Positions 22,725 through 31,258 of a stretch of DNA of 64,000 nt are shown here, in pieces. Numbering within the stretch: the stretch's first letter is position 1; the number at the start of each line of letters is the position of its first letter. Both the position numbers and the translations under genes were made by a program. A model generated the notes under the pieces. That model searched no databases and was not told the DNA's origin. It worked only from the letters and a program-made list of their open reading frames with translations. Origin of the DNA: Planctomycetota bacterium. GTDB taxonomy: Bacteria; Planctomycetota; J058. The stretch lies in NCBI GenBank assembly GCA_023954375.1, contig JAMLIC010000001.1, forward strand, positions 434,001-498,000. Direction: 5' to 3'.

Positions 22725-23953
22725 ATGATGCAGCCTCCCGGTGCCTCGAAGCTGTCCGGGCCCGCCCGCCGCCTCGCGCCCCCCGGCGGCGCCCGCGGGC
22801 GCCCCGCGCCCGCGAGCGCCCCGCGCCCGCTGGACGCCACGATCTCCGAGCGCCCGGCGGCGAGCGCCCTCCCGGGCTGGAGCGCCGCCTTCCAGCTCGT
22901 GCGCCTGGTCGACGGCTTCCCGCTGAGGCGTCACGTGTTCGGCCACGGGATCGTGCGCGTCGGCCGCGGCGAGGACTGCGACCTGCGCCTCGACGACCCG
23001 CTCGTGTCCCGCTACCACGCGCTGATCGAGCGGCAGCCGGGCGACCGCTTCGTGGTGCACGACCAGCTGAGCAGCAACGGCATCCAGGTCAACGGCGAGC
23101 GCATCGACCGCGCGCGCCCCCTGCGCGACGGCGATGTGCTGCTCCTCGGCAGCACGCGCCTCGTGTTCCAGGCGCCCCTGACCCCCCTCCCGCCGGCGGG
23201 CGACGACCCCGAGGCCACGGTCGGGGTCGAGGACGCCTCGCCCTTCCCCGCGCTCACCCCCCCGTCCGGCGCCGCCGGCCCCGCGCGGGCCGGGGGGGCG
23301 GTCGGCCCGGGGTCGGCTCCGGGGCGCGCGCCGGACGGACGACCGGCCGCGCCCCCCCCGGCCCCCGCCGCCACGCCCGCCCCCCGGCCCCCGGACCGCC
23401 GCCAGCGGGGCCCCCGCCGACCGCGCGGCAGCGCCGCGCGGCGGAGCTGTTCGCGCTCGTCACGGAGGAGGGGCCCTCGAGCGAGGACGGCGGCGACCCG
23501 CTCCCGCCCGCGGCGGAGGAGGAGGCCATCGACCCCGCGGCGCTCGGGCGCACGCTCGTGCTCGCCCCGCGGCGCGTGAAGGAGGACCAGCGCGAGGCCG
23601 GCGTCGCCGTGCGGGGCTGCCTGCGCGAGCGGGCCGAGACCGGGCGGTGGAGCGCCTCCCAGGCTGCCCCGGCCGGCGCCGAGCACGTGATCACCCGCGA
23701 CGCCTTCGTCATCGGGGGCGGCGAGGACGTCGACCTGCGCCTGGAAGGGCGCCTCCTTCCCCGCGTGGTGGCCGTGATCGTGCGCGGGCTCGACGGGTTC
23801 TCGATCGCCCAGGTGGCGGGCTGGCCCTGGACCACCCGCGTCGAGGGCCGCGTCATCGCGGACCACGCCTGGCTCGAGGACGGCGACGTGGTGGTCGTCG
23901 CCGGGCGGCGGTTCACCTTCCACGTGAGTGCGGCGGGCGCACCGTCGAGGTGA
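22725..23953 (+). CDS. FHA-domain protein, interrupted by a frameshift in a poly-C tract
   Basis: The first frame starts at ATG 22725, just after the upstream stop. It gives a leader and a canonical FHA domain (VRVGRGEDCDLRL, VSRYHALIE, SSNGIQVNGE) at residues about 65-145, then a Pro/Ala-rich linker. Near 23.35-23.40 kb, in a C8 run, the frame must shift by -1 to continue. The correct frame reads ELFALVTEEGPSSED and later a second, degenerate FHA-like module (FVIGGGEDVDLRLEG, LEDGDVVVVAGRRFTF). It stops at 23953. The total is about 409 aa when corrected. A missing C in the homopolymer is the simplest explanation. The paired full plus degenerate FHA layout is the same as in the upstream gene. 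Confidence 0.75.
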
Positions 23954-23967
23954 CGCGTCGCGTGCGC

Positions 23968-23985
23968 GGGACGACGGGTCGTCCC
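23968..23985. terminator. Perfect short hairpin after the FHA gene
   Basis: Eight-bp arms GGGACGAC and GTCGTCCC around a GG loop, 14 nt after the FHA stop. It is followed by GC-rich sequence without a T-run, so termination is plausible but unproven. Confidence 0.35.
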
Positions 23986-24074
23986 GGGGCGGGGGATCGT
24001 CCCTCCGACGGGACGGCATTCTCCTGTGCCACAACGACTTGACGCGCGGCACAACGGCTGCTTCGTCGACGGCC

Positions 24075-24797
24075 ATGAACCCGTCCTCCGTCGTCTCCGT
24101 GGTGCTCGTCCTCGGCGCCGGCCTGGCGCTCGCCGGGTGCGGCCCGTCCTCTCGCGCCGCCGCCGCCGTCCCCGGGGGGCCGGGCGCCGCGGCCGCCGCC
24201 CTCGTCGGGCCCCACGTCCACCGCGCCCTGCGCGTGGAGGTCGACTACGTCGAGGGGCGCCGGCCCGGCGACGACGCCCTCGAGCGCCTCCGCCAGCGCC
24301 TGCTCGAGCGCACCGATCACCCGGGCGGCGTGGAGGTCGTCCTCGACGACGTCCTCGCGCCCACCGGCCGCGAGCGCCACACGCTCGACGACGTGCGCGC
24401 CCTCGCGCGCCTCCACCGCGACCCCGAGGCGGGCGACGCCGGCGTGATCCACGTGCTCGTCCTCGACGGCGAGGCCGACCCGGCGCTCGGCCACCACCTG
24501 CTCGGCGCCGCCTTCGGGCCGACGTCGGTCGTCGTCTTCCCGGACGCCGTCCTGCGCGCGGTCGGCGGGTCGACGACGCGCGCGGCCGACCTGCTCCGGT
24601 GGACGCTCATCCACGAGGCGGGTCACCTGCTGGGCCTCGTCAACCTCGGCGCCCCGCAGGCGGTCCCGCACGAGGACCTCGCCAAGCGCGGCCACTGCGA
24701 CCAGCCCGGCTGCGTCATGCGCTGGAGCGGCGACGAGCGGGTCACCGACTTCTGCCCACGCTGCAAGGACGACCTGCGGGCGCTCGGCGGGCGCTGA
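24075..24797 (+). CDS. Archaemetzincin-like zinc metalloprotease, lipoprotein
   Basis: 240 aa from ATG 24075. An N-terminal lipoprotein signal (VVLVLGAGLALAGC) predicts membrane anchoring outside the cytoplasm. The zinc motif HEAGH (from residue 180) is followed by LLGLVN. The C-terminus carries HCDQPGCVM and later CPRC. In archaemetzincins (M54) the pattern is HExxHxxGxxHCx4CxM...CxxC. Here the same elements occur, but the third His with its HC comes about 18 residues late, after an insertion, and Asn stands at the usual position. It may therefore be a variant or use another ligand. It is a stand-alone gene between the FHA and DUF1444-like genes. Confidence 0.72.
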   Translation: MNPSSVVSVVLVLGAGLALAGCGPSSRAAAAVPGGPGAAAAALVGPHVHRALRVEVDYVEGRRPGDDALERLRQRLLERTDHPGGVEVVLDDVLAPTGRERHTLDDVRALARLHRDPEAGDAGVIHVLVLDGEADPALGHHLLGAAFGPTSVVVFPDAVLRAVGGSTTRAADLLRWTLIHEAGHLLGLVNLGAPQAVPHEDLAKRGHCDQPGCVMRWSGDERVTDFCPRCKDDLRALGGR

Positions 24798-24873
24798 CCG
24801 CCGCGAGCCGCCGCGGGCCACGACGACGAGCGCGCGCCGCGAGGGGCTGCCATGCTCCGGGGCGGAGGCGGCC

Positions 24874-25704
24874 GTGACGGACGAGATCGAGCCGGGGCTG
24901 ACGCTCGAGGCGTTCGCCGAGCGGGTCGCGGCGGCGGCGCGCGCGAGCCGTCCGGGCGTCGAGGTGAGCTTCGTGCCGGGCGACGCCCTCGCCCTGGCGA
25001 TCACCGGGGCCGAGGGCGAGGTCCACCGGGCCAACCTCGACAACCTCTGGCGCAGCTACAAGCTGGCGTCCGCCCGCGGCGAGGGCTTCGACGCCCAGGT
25101 GCAGGCGTTCCTCCGCGCCCTCGACCCGGCCGAGGAGGAGCCCGGCGTCGAGCAGCTCGTGGTGACCGTGCGCAACGTCGGCCTCCTCGAGGAGCTGCGC
25201 GCCCTCACCGGCGACGAGGCGCCGCTCGACGCCCGCACGCCCGTGAGCTGGCCCTTCGTCGCCGACCTGGCGCTCGTGCTGGCGTTCGACCTGCCGCACG
25301 GGATCCAGCTGGCCATGCGCGCCGACCTCCCGCGCCTGGGCCTCTCGGCCGAGGCGGCGAGGGAGCGCGGGGTGAAGAACCTCCTCTCGACGCTCCAGGT
25401 CGAGCGGCGCGGCGACGGCCCCGTGTACATGCTCCTCGCCGGCGGCTGCTACGAGGCGAGCCTGCTCCTCGCCCGGGGCCTCTGGCGCGACCTCGCCGCC
25501 GCGGTCGCCGGACCGCTCGTCGCCAGCGTCCCCTGCCGCGACGTCGTCTACTACACGGGCGAGGACGAGCCCGGCGGCCTCGAGGCCCTGGCGCACCTCA
25601 CGGCGCGCATGGTGCGCACGGGCGACCACCCCGTCTCCGCGGTGCTCCTGCGCTTCGCGGAGGACGGCTGGTCGCCCCTGGGGGTGGCTGAGGGGACCGA
25701 TTAG
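24874..25704 (+). CDS. DUF1444 (YtpQ)-like protein
   Basis: 276 aa, GTG start. It is soluble with no signal. The middle section PFVADLALVLAFDLPHGIQL, then DLPRLGLSAEAARERGVKNL and a VYMLLAGGCYEASLLL strand-helix, resembles the DUF1444/YtpQ family, whose function is unknown. The assignment is by pattern only. Its stop codon (25702-25704) abuts the start of a dispersed repeat element that has been split by a group II intron. Nothing else around it suggests a pathway. Confidence 0.6.
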   Translation: MTDEIEPGLTLEAFAERVAAAARASRPGVEVSFVPGDALALAITGAEGEVHRANLDNLWRSYKLASARGEGFDAQVQAFLRALDPAEEEPGVEQLVVTVRNVGLLEELRALTGDEAPLDARTPVSWPFVADLALVLAFDLPHGIQLAMRADLPRLGLSAEAARERGVKNLLSTLQVERRGDGPVYMLLAGGCYEASLLLARGLWRDLAAAVAGPLVASVPCRDVVYYTGEDEPGGLEALAHLTARMVRTGDHPVSAVLLRFAEDGWSPLGVAEGTD

Positions 25705-25718
25705 TGTGATCGCGGCTG
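25704..25718 (-). repeat. Dispersed element copy A, 15-bp part upstream of the intron
   Basis: This 15-bp block, read on the minus strand, matches the end of the intact element copy at 47814-48008 (a GCGATCACAC core). The group II intron separates it from the rest of copy A at 27783-27954. Joining the two parts recreates the copy B order without a gap, which fixes the intron boundaries. Confidence 0.75.
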
Positions 25719-26358
25719 GTGCGCCAGGCGAAGCCTGGAGGGGGAGGACGCCATGACCGGGTAGGGTCACGCTGAAACCCCCTGTCGGAACCCAGTGGGC
25801 AGACCCCGAAGCTAGAAGGCCCGGGCGACCACCCGGCAAAGATGGCGACCGCCGGAACCGAGTCTTGCGCAGCTACCGGCGACGGGACGCTGCGAGGCGT
25901 AGACAGGGAGTGCGTAGGCCGCGTATTGAGCCCCGAAAGATCCAACCCGAGGCCGACGCTTTCAGCTGAGCGGAAGGCAGCACCCACGTGACGGATGCCA
26001 GGCACGTGGGCTCGGCGGGGTCGTAGACCGCGGCATGTGCACGAGGGTTCCCCAGGAACCTGGGAGGCTCTGCTCGTCTCCTGCCTCACGGACCGGTGGG
26101 GACCGGTCTATCAACACCCAGGCCCGCGGGGGTCCGCAGCCCGTGCCCGCGGGAGCGAACACAGGGCAGCAGGGCAAGTACCCCCCGAGCGAAGGCGACC
26201 GAGCGAGGGGGGAAGGAGAGCAGAGGTCAGAGCGCCCCATAGTAGCGAGGAGGCGGGGTAACCCTCCCCGAGGGGAGCCCGCGGAGCGAAGGGGGCGCCG
26301 GGAAGAAGCCGGCCGACTGGCCGGCCTCACGCACCGTCGGAAGGAAAGAAGGCAGGGG

Positions 26359-27702
26359 ATGCAGGGCCCCGCAACCGTCTCCACGAAACTTCGACGGATC
26401 GCGGAACTGGCGAGGAACGCCCCGGACATGGCGTTCACCTCGCTCTCGCACCATATCGACTTCGACTTCCTCCACGAGGCCTATCGGCGCACTCGCAAGG
26501 ACGGGGCTCCTGGGGTGGATGGCCAGACGGCGGCCCAGTATGCAAAGGGTCTGGAGGGCAACCTCCGGAACCTGCTGGAACGCTTCAAGGCTGGCACCTA
26601 CAGGGCCCCTCCGGTGAGGCGTGTACACATTCCCAAAGGGGACGGCACAGAAACCCGACCCATAGGGATCCCGACCATCGAGGACAAGATCCTCCAGAGG
26701 GCGGTGACCATGGCGCTGGAGGCCGTCTACGAGCAGGACTTCCTGGACTGTTCGTACGGCTTTCGGCCCAAGCGGTCAGAACACCAGGCGCTCCAGACCC
26801 TCTGGAAAGGAGCGATGGACATGGACGGGGGCTGGGTGCTCGAGGTGGACATCAGGAAGTTCTTCGACTCCCTGGACCACGCCCATCTCCGAGCGATCCT
26901 CGACCAGCGGGTGCGTGACGGCGTGCTGCGCCGCACGATCGACAAGTGGCTCAAGGCAGGTGTGCTCGAAGAGGGGACGCTCGAGATCCCCGACGAAGGC
27001 ACTCCTCAAGGTGGAGTGATCTCGCCTCTCCTCGCCAACGTCTACCTCCACACGGTCGTGGACACGTGGTTCGAGAGCGAGATCCGACCCAGTCTGGAAG
27101 GCAAGGCCTTCCTGGTCCGCTACGCGGACGACCTGGTGATCGTCTTCGCTTCGGTGAACGACGCGCGCCGGGTCAAGGCCGCCCTCCCCGAGCGATTCGG
27201 GGTGTACGGCCTCACGCTCCACCCCGAGAAGACCCGCCTGGTCCCATTCAGGCGGCCGACGTACCGGTCCACCGGAAAGGGCGAAGACCCCTTCGGCACT
27301 CAACCGCAGGACTTCGACTTCCTCGGCTTTCGCCACTTCTGGGCGCGGACGAGGAAGGGCGGGTGGGTCGTCAAGCAGAACACGGCCGCGAGCCGTTTCC
27401 GCCGTGCCTTGAAGGCCGTCGACGACTGGTGTCGCCGGCACCGCCACTGGTCGCTCAAGGAGCAGCAACAGGCCCTGGCGCAGAAGCTCCGGGGGCACTT
27501 CGCGTTCTACGGGATCACCGGGAACTCGACCGCCCTCTCCCGCTTCCGCTTCTGGGTTCTGGGCAGCTGGAGGCGGTGGCTGGACCGCCGCTCCCAGCGC
27601 GCTCGGATGGGGTGGGCCAAGTTCAACGCCATGCTGGAGCGCTATCCGCTCCCGCCAGCGAGAGCGACCCGCTCCGTCCTCCGCCACGCAGCGAAGGCGT
27701 GA
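26359..27702 (+). CDS. Group II intron reverse transcriptase/maturase
   Basis: 447 aa from ATG 26359. The frame is open further upstream, but that part is intron RNA, not protein. Reverse transcriptase blocks in order: GAPGVDGQT (RT0), the basic block VHIPKGDGTETRPIGIPTIE (RT1), CSYGFRPKRSEHQAL (RT2), VLEVDIRKFFDSLDH (RT3), GTPQGGVISPLLANVYL (RT4), RYADDLVIV with the catalytic YADD at residues 255-258 (RT5), HPEKTRLVPF (RT6) and FDFLGFRHFW (RT7). A maturase (X) domain follows (about 350-447, including RGHFAFYGITGN). There is no HNH endonuclease, so mobility would rely on nicked or single-stranded target sites. The protein should splice and retrotranspose its host intron. Confidence 0.95.
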   Translation: MQGPATVSTKLRRIAELARNAPDMAFTSLSHHIDFDFLHEAYRRTRKDGAPGVDGQTAAQYAKGLEGNLRNLLERFKAGTYRAPPVRRVHIPKGDGTETRPIGIPTIEDKILQRAVTMALEAVYEQDFLDCSYGFRPKRSEHQALQTLWKGAMDMDGGWVLEVDIRKFFDSLDHAHLRAILDQRVRDGVLRRTIDKWLKAGVLEEGTLEIPDEGTPQGGVISPLLANVYLHTVVDTWFESEIRPSLEGKAFLVRYADDLVIVFASVNDARRVKAALPERFGVYGLTLHPEKTRLVPFRRPTYRSTGKGEDPFGTQPQDFDFLGFRHFWARTRKGGWVVKQNTAASRFRRALKAVDDWCRRHRHWSLKEQQQALAQKLRGHFAFYGITGNSTALSRFRFWVLGSWRRWLDRRSQRARMGWAKFNAMLERYPLPPARATRSVLRHAAKA

Positions 27703-27707
27703 CCCGA

Positions 27708-27743
27708 GGAGCCGGATGCCCGAATCGGGCACGTCCGGATCTG
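27708..27743 (+). ncRNA. Group II intron domain V (catalytic hairpin)
   Basis: The pattern GAGCCGGATGCCC, tip GAAT, CGGGCACGTCCGG matches the domain V consensus, including the paired AGC/CGG face and the two-nucleotide bulge. It lies 5 nt after the reverse transcriptase stop. Confidence 0.88.
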
Positions 27744-27782
27744 TGGGGGGCCTGGGGGGGCAACCCCCCGGCCTACCCCGAT

Positions 27783-27954
27783 CGGCCGAGGATGGCGGGC
27801 GCTGCGGTGCGTCGGGGCCGACTTCGGCGGCCCCGACCGCTCAGGCTCGGTCGGCGGCCAGCAGGCCGCCTTCCCTCGCCTTCGCGCCGCATCGCCTCGC
27901 CCTCCTCGCCCTCGCCTGAGGCTCCTGCTGCGAAGGCGCGGTGAGGTGTGCTCG
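27783..27954 (-). repeat. Dispersed element copy A, main part downstream of the intron
   Basis: Read on the minus strand, this block aligns along its whole length with 47814-47993 on the plus strand, with an estimated identity of about 85%. Shared features are a GGCGGCC/GGCCGCC hairpin and a second hairpin with 10-bp perfect arms (GTCGGGGCCG and CGGCCCCGAC). In the other copy a different stem occupies that place. The 215 bp between the intron end and the PepSY-like gene holds only this element and a short unassigned tail. Confidence 0.8.
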
Positions 27955-27997
27955 GAGGCGGCTCGGCCGTCTGCCAAGACGGGTTCGAGGACAGGCC

Positions 27998-28297
27998 CTA
28001 GTCCTCGCGGTCCACGTCGACGACGACGCCGTCCTCGGTGACCTCCACCTCGTAGAGGGCGCCCTCGCTCTTGACCTTCACCTCGTAGAGCAGGCGGCCG
28101 TCGTCGTGCTCGCGCTCCGCCGCGAGCAGCTGGGCGCCCGGGAAGCGCTGCTCGATCGCCTCGACGACCGCCACCGGGAGCTCCTCGAGCGGGATCGGCT
28201 CCCCGGCGAAGACGGCGAGGCCCGAGCCGGCCCAGAGGGCCAGGGCCGCGCCGAGGAGCCGGACACCACGGACGCGACGTCGGGGGCGTGACGACAT
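27998..28297 (-). CDS. Small secreted PepSY-like protein
   Basis: 99 aa, ATG 28297. An Arg-rich N-terminus and a hydrophobic segment (LLGAALALWAGSGLAVFAG) make a signal peptide. The mature part has LPVAVVEAIEQRFPGAQL, then paired beta strands (LLYEVKVKSEGALYEVEV, VVVDVDRED), the pattern of PepSY-like domains, which often inhibit proteases or bind in the periplasm. It is separate from the pentapeptide-repeat gene upstream by about 95 nt. The in-frame readthrough from 32587 is an artefact. Confidence 0.75.
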   Translation of the reverse strand: MSSRPRRRVRGVRLLGAALALWAGSGLAVFAGEPIPLEELPVAVVEAIEQRFPGAQLLAAEREHDDGRLLYEVKVKSEGALYEVEVTEDGVVVDVDRED

Positions 28298-28392
28298 GAC
28301 GTGCTCCTCCCCCCGGAGCTCGGTCGCCGCAAGGCGCGCTCCGCCGGGCGCCGCGTCGGCGTCACGGAGTCGCGTGGGACAGGCGGGTCGCC

Positions 28393-30483
28393 TCAGGGGT
28401 CGAGGAGGGCCCCCTGCTCCCGCGCCTGCTCGCGCAGGCCGGGCTCCAGGCGCGCGCCGCGCAGGTCGACGCGGAACAGGTTCGTGCTCCTGAACCGCGC
28501 CCCGCGCAGGTCGGCGTCGACGAAGCTCGCCTGCCGGAGCGCCTCCGGCGGGGTCCAGGCCTCGTCGGTCGTCCCCTCGGCGTAGTAGCCGGTCATGCTC
28601 CCCTCGAGCGCCGGCTTGCCCACGAGCAGCCCGGCGCGCGACGAGCCGGCCTGGAAGCTCACCTGGTCGAAGAGCGACCCCCGGAGGTCGGCGCCGTCGA
28701 AGCGCGCGCCGTGGGCGTGGCAGCGCTCGAAGCGGGCGTCGACGAGGGACGCGCCGGCGAGCGAGAGGTCCGTCAGGTCGCACCACAGCCATCGGGCGCG
28801 GAGCGCCTCGACGTCCGAGAGGTCCAGGCCCACGAGCAGGCAGCGCGTGAGGCGGGCATCGGCCAGGCTGACCGGGCGCAGGGCGAGGACGCGACCGAGG
28901 TCGAGGTCGGTGAGGGCGGCGAAGGCCAGGTCGACCGAGTCGAGGTCGGCGCCGGCGAGCGCCGCGTCCACGACCTCGGCCCGGCGCAGGGTGGCGCGCC
29001 GCAGGCTCGCGCCCTCGAGCCGGCAGGCGTCGATCGCCGCGCCCGAGAGGTCGGCCCCGTCGAGGGCGGCGCGGCGCAGGTCGCACTCGCCGAGGGTCAC
29101 GAGGCCGGCGCGGACCCCCTGGAGGGTCGCGCCGACGAGCGACGAGCGCTTCAGCACGACGCGCGAGAGGTCGGCGCCGTCGAGCGCCGCGCCGTCGAGG
29201 TCCACGTCGACGAGGCACGCGCCCGGGAGGCGCGCCCCCGCGAGGCGCGCGCCCGCGAGCCGCGTGCGGGCGAGGTAGACGCCCCCGAGGTCGGCGCCCG
29301 GGAGGTCGACGCCCTCGAGCCAGGCGCCGTAGAGGGCCAGGCGCCGCCGCGTTGCGTCGAGCGGCGGCGTCTCCCCCGTCGCCCACAGGAGGGTCGCGGC
29401 CTGGGCGTCGCCGGTCCCCTCGAGCGCGGGGTCCGTGAGCCACGCGCGCAGCCGGGCGCGCAGCGGCTCGGTCATCAGCTCGCGCAGGAACGGGAACCAC
29501 GCGGGCGCGATCGTCCGGGGCGGGTCGTCGCGCGCGACGCGCGCGAGGCAGTCGCCGGCCTGGAGGAGGTCGTGGAGGCCGGGGAGGGCCAGGCGGGCGG
29601 CCGGGCGCTCGGCGCTCGCCCACCCGGCGTGCGCCCGCACGACCGCGGCGCGCCCGAGCTCCCCCGAGTGGAGCACCTCGGCGAGGGCGGGCGTGAGCTC
29701 GAACAGCGCGCTCACCTCCTCCGCGTCGAGCGCCTGGCCGCGGAGAGCCTCGAGCGCGTCGGCCAGCGACGTCGCCGTCCAGGCGCCCGGCGGGTGTCGG
29801 CGCAGGAGGTCGAGCGTGGCCGGCCCGAGGCCGTCGAGGACGTTCGCGTAGAGCCGCCCCAGCGTGACCGGCTCCTCGGGGTCGAGCGCCAGCGCGGCGT
29901 CGACCAGCCACGCGGCCGTCCGGGGGCGGGCGATCAGGCCCGCCGCGCCGGGCAGGGCGCGCAGGGCGGCGAGGAGCTGGCCGCGGCGGCCGCCGTAGCG
30001 GGGCGCGGCCAGGAGCTCGACCACGTCGTCCCAGGTCCAGGGCGCCAGCCGCACCGACGGCGCCGGCCCGGCCAGGACGACGCTCGACGGGAGCGCGGCC
30101 ACGGCGCGCCAGCGCCGCGCCGACGCGTCGGCGAGGAGGCGGCGCGCGTTCTCCCAGGCGTCCGGGTCGAGCCGCCCGGGCGAGAGGTCGAGCAGGAGCA
30201 CGGCCTCGCCCCGGTCGAGGGCCAGGCAGGCCTGGAGGCCGGGGGCGTCGATCCTCCCCGGGCCGAAGACCCGGGCGTGGCCGCCGGCGGCGACCTGTTG
30301 GGCGAGCCAGCGCGCGGTCGTGGTGAGCCCGCTCCCTCTCGGCCCCTGGACGACGAGGCGGCCGCGGCGCCCGGGGTGCAGCACGCGCTCGAGGACGAGG
30401 TCGAGGAGCGGCAGGGGCTCCTCGAGCGTCCCGTCGTCGTAGCGCGGCCGAACGAAGCCGCCGGTGGCGAGCGCCTCGAGCAT
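28393..30483 (-). CDS. Predicted P-loop NTPase fused to pentapeptide repeats
   Basis: 696 aa from ATG 30483. Residues about 40-370 resemble a STAND/NACHT-like module: the P-loop GPRGSGLTT (47-55) lacks the usual Lys, AVLLLDLS is a possible Walker B, and a helical region follows. From about residue 385 to the end the chain is A(D/N)LxxA-type pentapeptide repeats (for example DLPGADLGGVYLARTRLAGA), forming a right-handed beta helix. Fusions of signal-transducing NTPases with repeat domains are known in conflict and sensing systems. With the P-loop Lys missing, nucleotide hydrolysis is doubtful. The start lies only 20 nt from the start of the divergent RING-like gene. Confidence 0.78.
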   Translation of the reverse strand: MLEALATGGFVRPRYDDGTLEEPLPLLDLVLERVLHPGRRGRLVVQGPRGSGLTTTARWLAQQVAAGGHARVFGPGRIDAPGLQACLALDRGEAVLLLDLSPGRLDPDAWENARRLLADASARRWRAVAALPSSVVLAGPAPSVRLAPWTWDDVVELLAAPRYGGRRGQLLAALRALPGAAGLIARPRTAAWLVDAALALDPEEPVTLGRLYANVLDGLGPATLDLLRRHPPGAWTATSLADALEALRGQALDAEEVSALFELTPALAEVLHSGELGRAAVVRAHAGWASAERPAARLALPGLHDLLQAGDCLARVARDDPPRTIAPAWFPFLRELMTEPLRARLRAWLTDPALEGTGDAQAATLLWATGETPPLDATRRRLALYGAWLEGVDLPGADLGGVYLARTRLAGARLAGARLPGACLVDVDLDGAALDGADLSRVVLKRSSLVGATLQGVRAGLVTLGECDLRRAALDGADLSGAAIDACRLEGASLRRATLRRAEVVDAALAGADLDSVDLAFAALTDLDLGRVLALRPVSLADARLTRCLLVGLDLSDVEALRARWLWCDLTDLSLAGASLVDARFERCHAHGARFDGADLRGSLFDQVSFQAGSSRAGLLVGKPALEGSMTGYYAEGTTDEAWTPPEALRQASFVDADLRGARFRSTNLFRVDLRGARLEPGLREQAREQGALLDP

Positions 30484-30502
30484 GCGAGCCCCTCCGGGGA
30501 CG

Positions 30503-31216
30503 ATGGCGCGCCTCCCGGGCGGCCTCAAGGTGACGACCCGGGTCGCGCGAGGGCGTCACGCGGTGCGCTACAACGTGAGGGTGGTCGCGGAGCGGGTCGT
30601 CGTGCAGGCGCGGGAGGGGAGGGGGGCGTGCCCCTACTGCCGCGGAGACCTCGGGCCCGACGAGCGCCTCCTCGTGTGCGAGGGGTGCCGCGCGACCTTC
30701 CACGCCGACTGCCTGCGCGGCCTGGGGCGGTGCGCGACCCTGGGCTGCGGCGGGACGCGCGCCGTGCCGGTGGCGAGCCGCGTGGGCCCGCTCGAGGCGG
30801 CCGTCCCACCGGTCGAGGCGACCGCCGCGCCGGCGGACGCGCCCGCGTCGCCCTGGGCGCGCCACCTGGTCCTGATGGAGGCCTCCGTCATCGCCGGGCT
30901 GGGGGTCGGCGTCGGCGCCCACGCGCTCGGCCTCCCGTCGCCCACGGCGGCGGCCCTGGGGGTCGTGGTCGCGTTCACCGCCCTCGTCCTCGCGTTCATC
31001 GTCGAGGTCCGGGCCGCGCCTCCCGCCCCGCCGCGCCCTCCCGACCGGCCCGCCTGCCCCGCCTGCGACCGCCCAACCGCGTCCGGGGAGCGGGTGCTGC
31101 GCTGCGAGGGCTGCGAGGCCGAGTACCACTCCGCCTGCCTGCGGGCGGCCGGGCGCTGCGGCCGCGAGGGGTGCGCCGGTCGCCGCGCCGTGCCGGTGCG
31201 GGCTCGCCGGGGCTGA
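30503..31216 (+). CDS. Membrane protein with two Prok-RING-like zinc fingers
   Basis: 237 aa from ATG 30503. After a beta-rich N-terminus, a first cross-brace-like finger (residues about 43-85) has the order C-C-C-C-H-C-C-C: CPYC, CEGC, FHADC, RC and GC. Two hydrophobic helices follow (near LMEASVIAGLGVGVGAHALG and LGVVVAFTALVLAFIVEV). A second, very similar finger then sits at about 190-230 (CPAC, CEGC, YHSAC, RC, GC). The ligand spacing is that of RING/PHD-type fingers described as Prok-RING in bacteria. The function is unknown. RING fingers often mediate ubiquitin-like transfer, but no E1 or E2 gene is in the window. It starts 20 nt from the divergent pentapeptide-repeat gene. Confidence 0.78.
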   Translation: MARLPGGLKVTTRVARGRHAVRYNVRVVAERVVVQAREGRGACPYCRGDLGPDERLLVCEGCRATFHADCLRGLGRCATLGCGGTRAVPVASRVGPLEAAVPPVEATAAPADAPASPWARHLVLMEASVIAGLGVGVGAHALGLPSPTAAALGVVVAFTALVLAFIVEVRAAPPAPPRPPDRPACPACDRPTASGERVLRCEGCEAEYHSACLRAAGRCGREGCAGRRAVPVRARRG

Positions 31217-31258
31217 GCGCTGGCGTATCCTCTGGGGTCCGCCCGCTGGAGGCCGCCC

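Larger units (their letters stand above)
25719..27782 (+). mobile_element. Group II intron, full length, encoding a reverse transcriptase
   Basis: The 5' end GTGCGCC matches the conserved GUGYG start of group II introns. About 640 nt of structured, non-coding RNA (domains I-IV) precede the reverse transcriptase gene. After the gene, a domain V hairpin (27708-27743) carries the GAGCCG start, the GAAT-like tip and the CACGTCCGG return strand. A G/C-rich domain VI follows to an AY-type end (...CCCCGAT) at 27782. The flanks rejoin exactly to match an intron-free copy of the host element at 47.8-48.0 kb, which supports both boundaries. Codon use and GC are somewhat lower than the neighbours, consistent with recent arrival. 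Confidence 0.9.

Noticed and set aside
26035..26358. N-terminal extension of the reverse transcriptase frame
   Set aside because: It is intron RNA; similarity to reverse transcriptases begins after ATG 26359 and no family has this leader.
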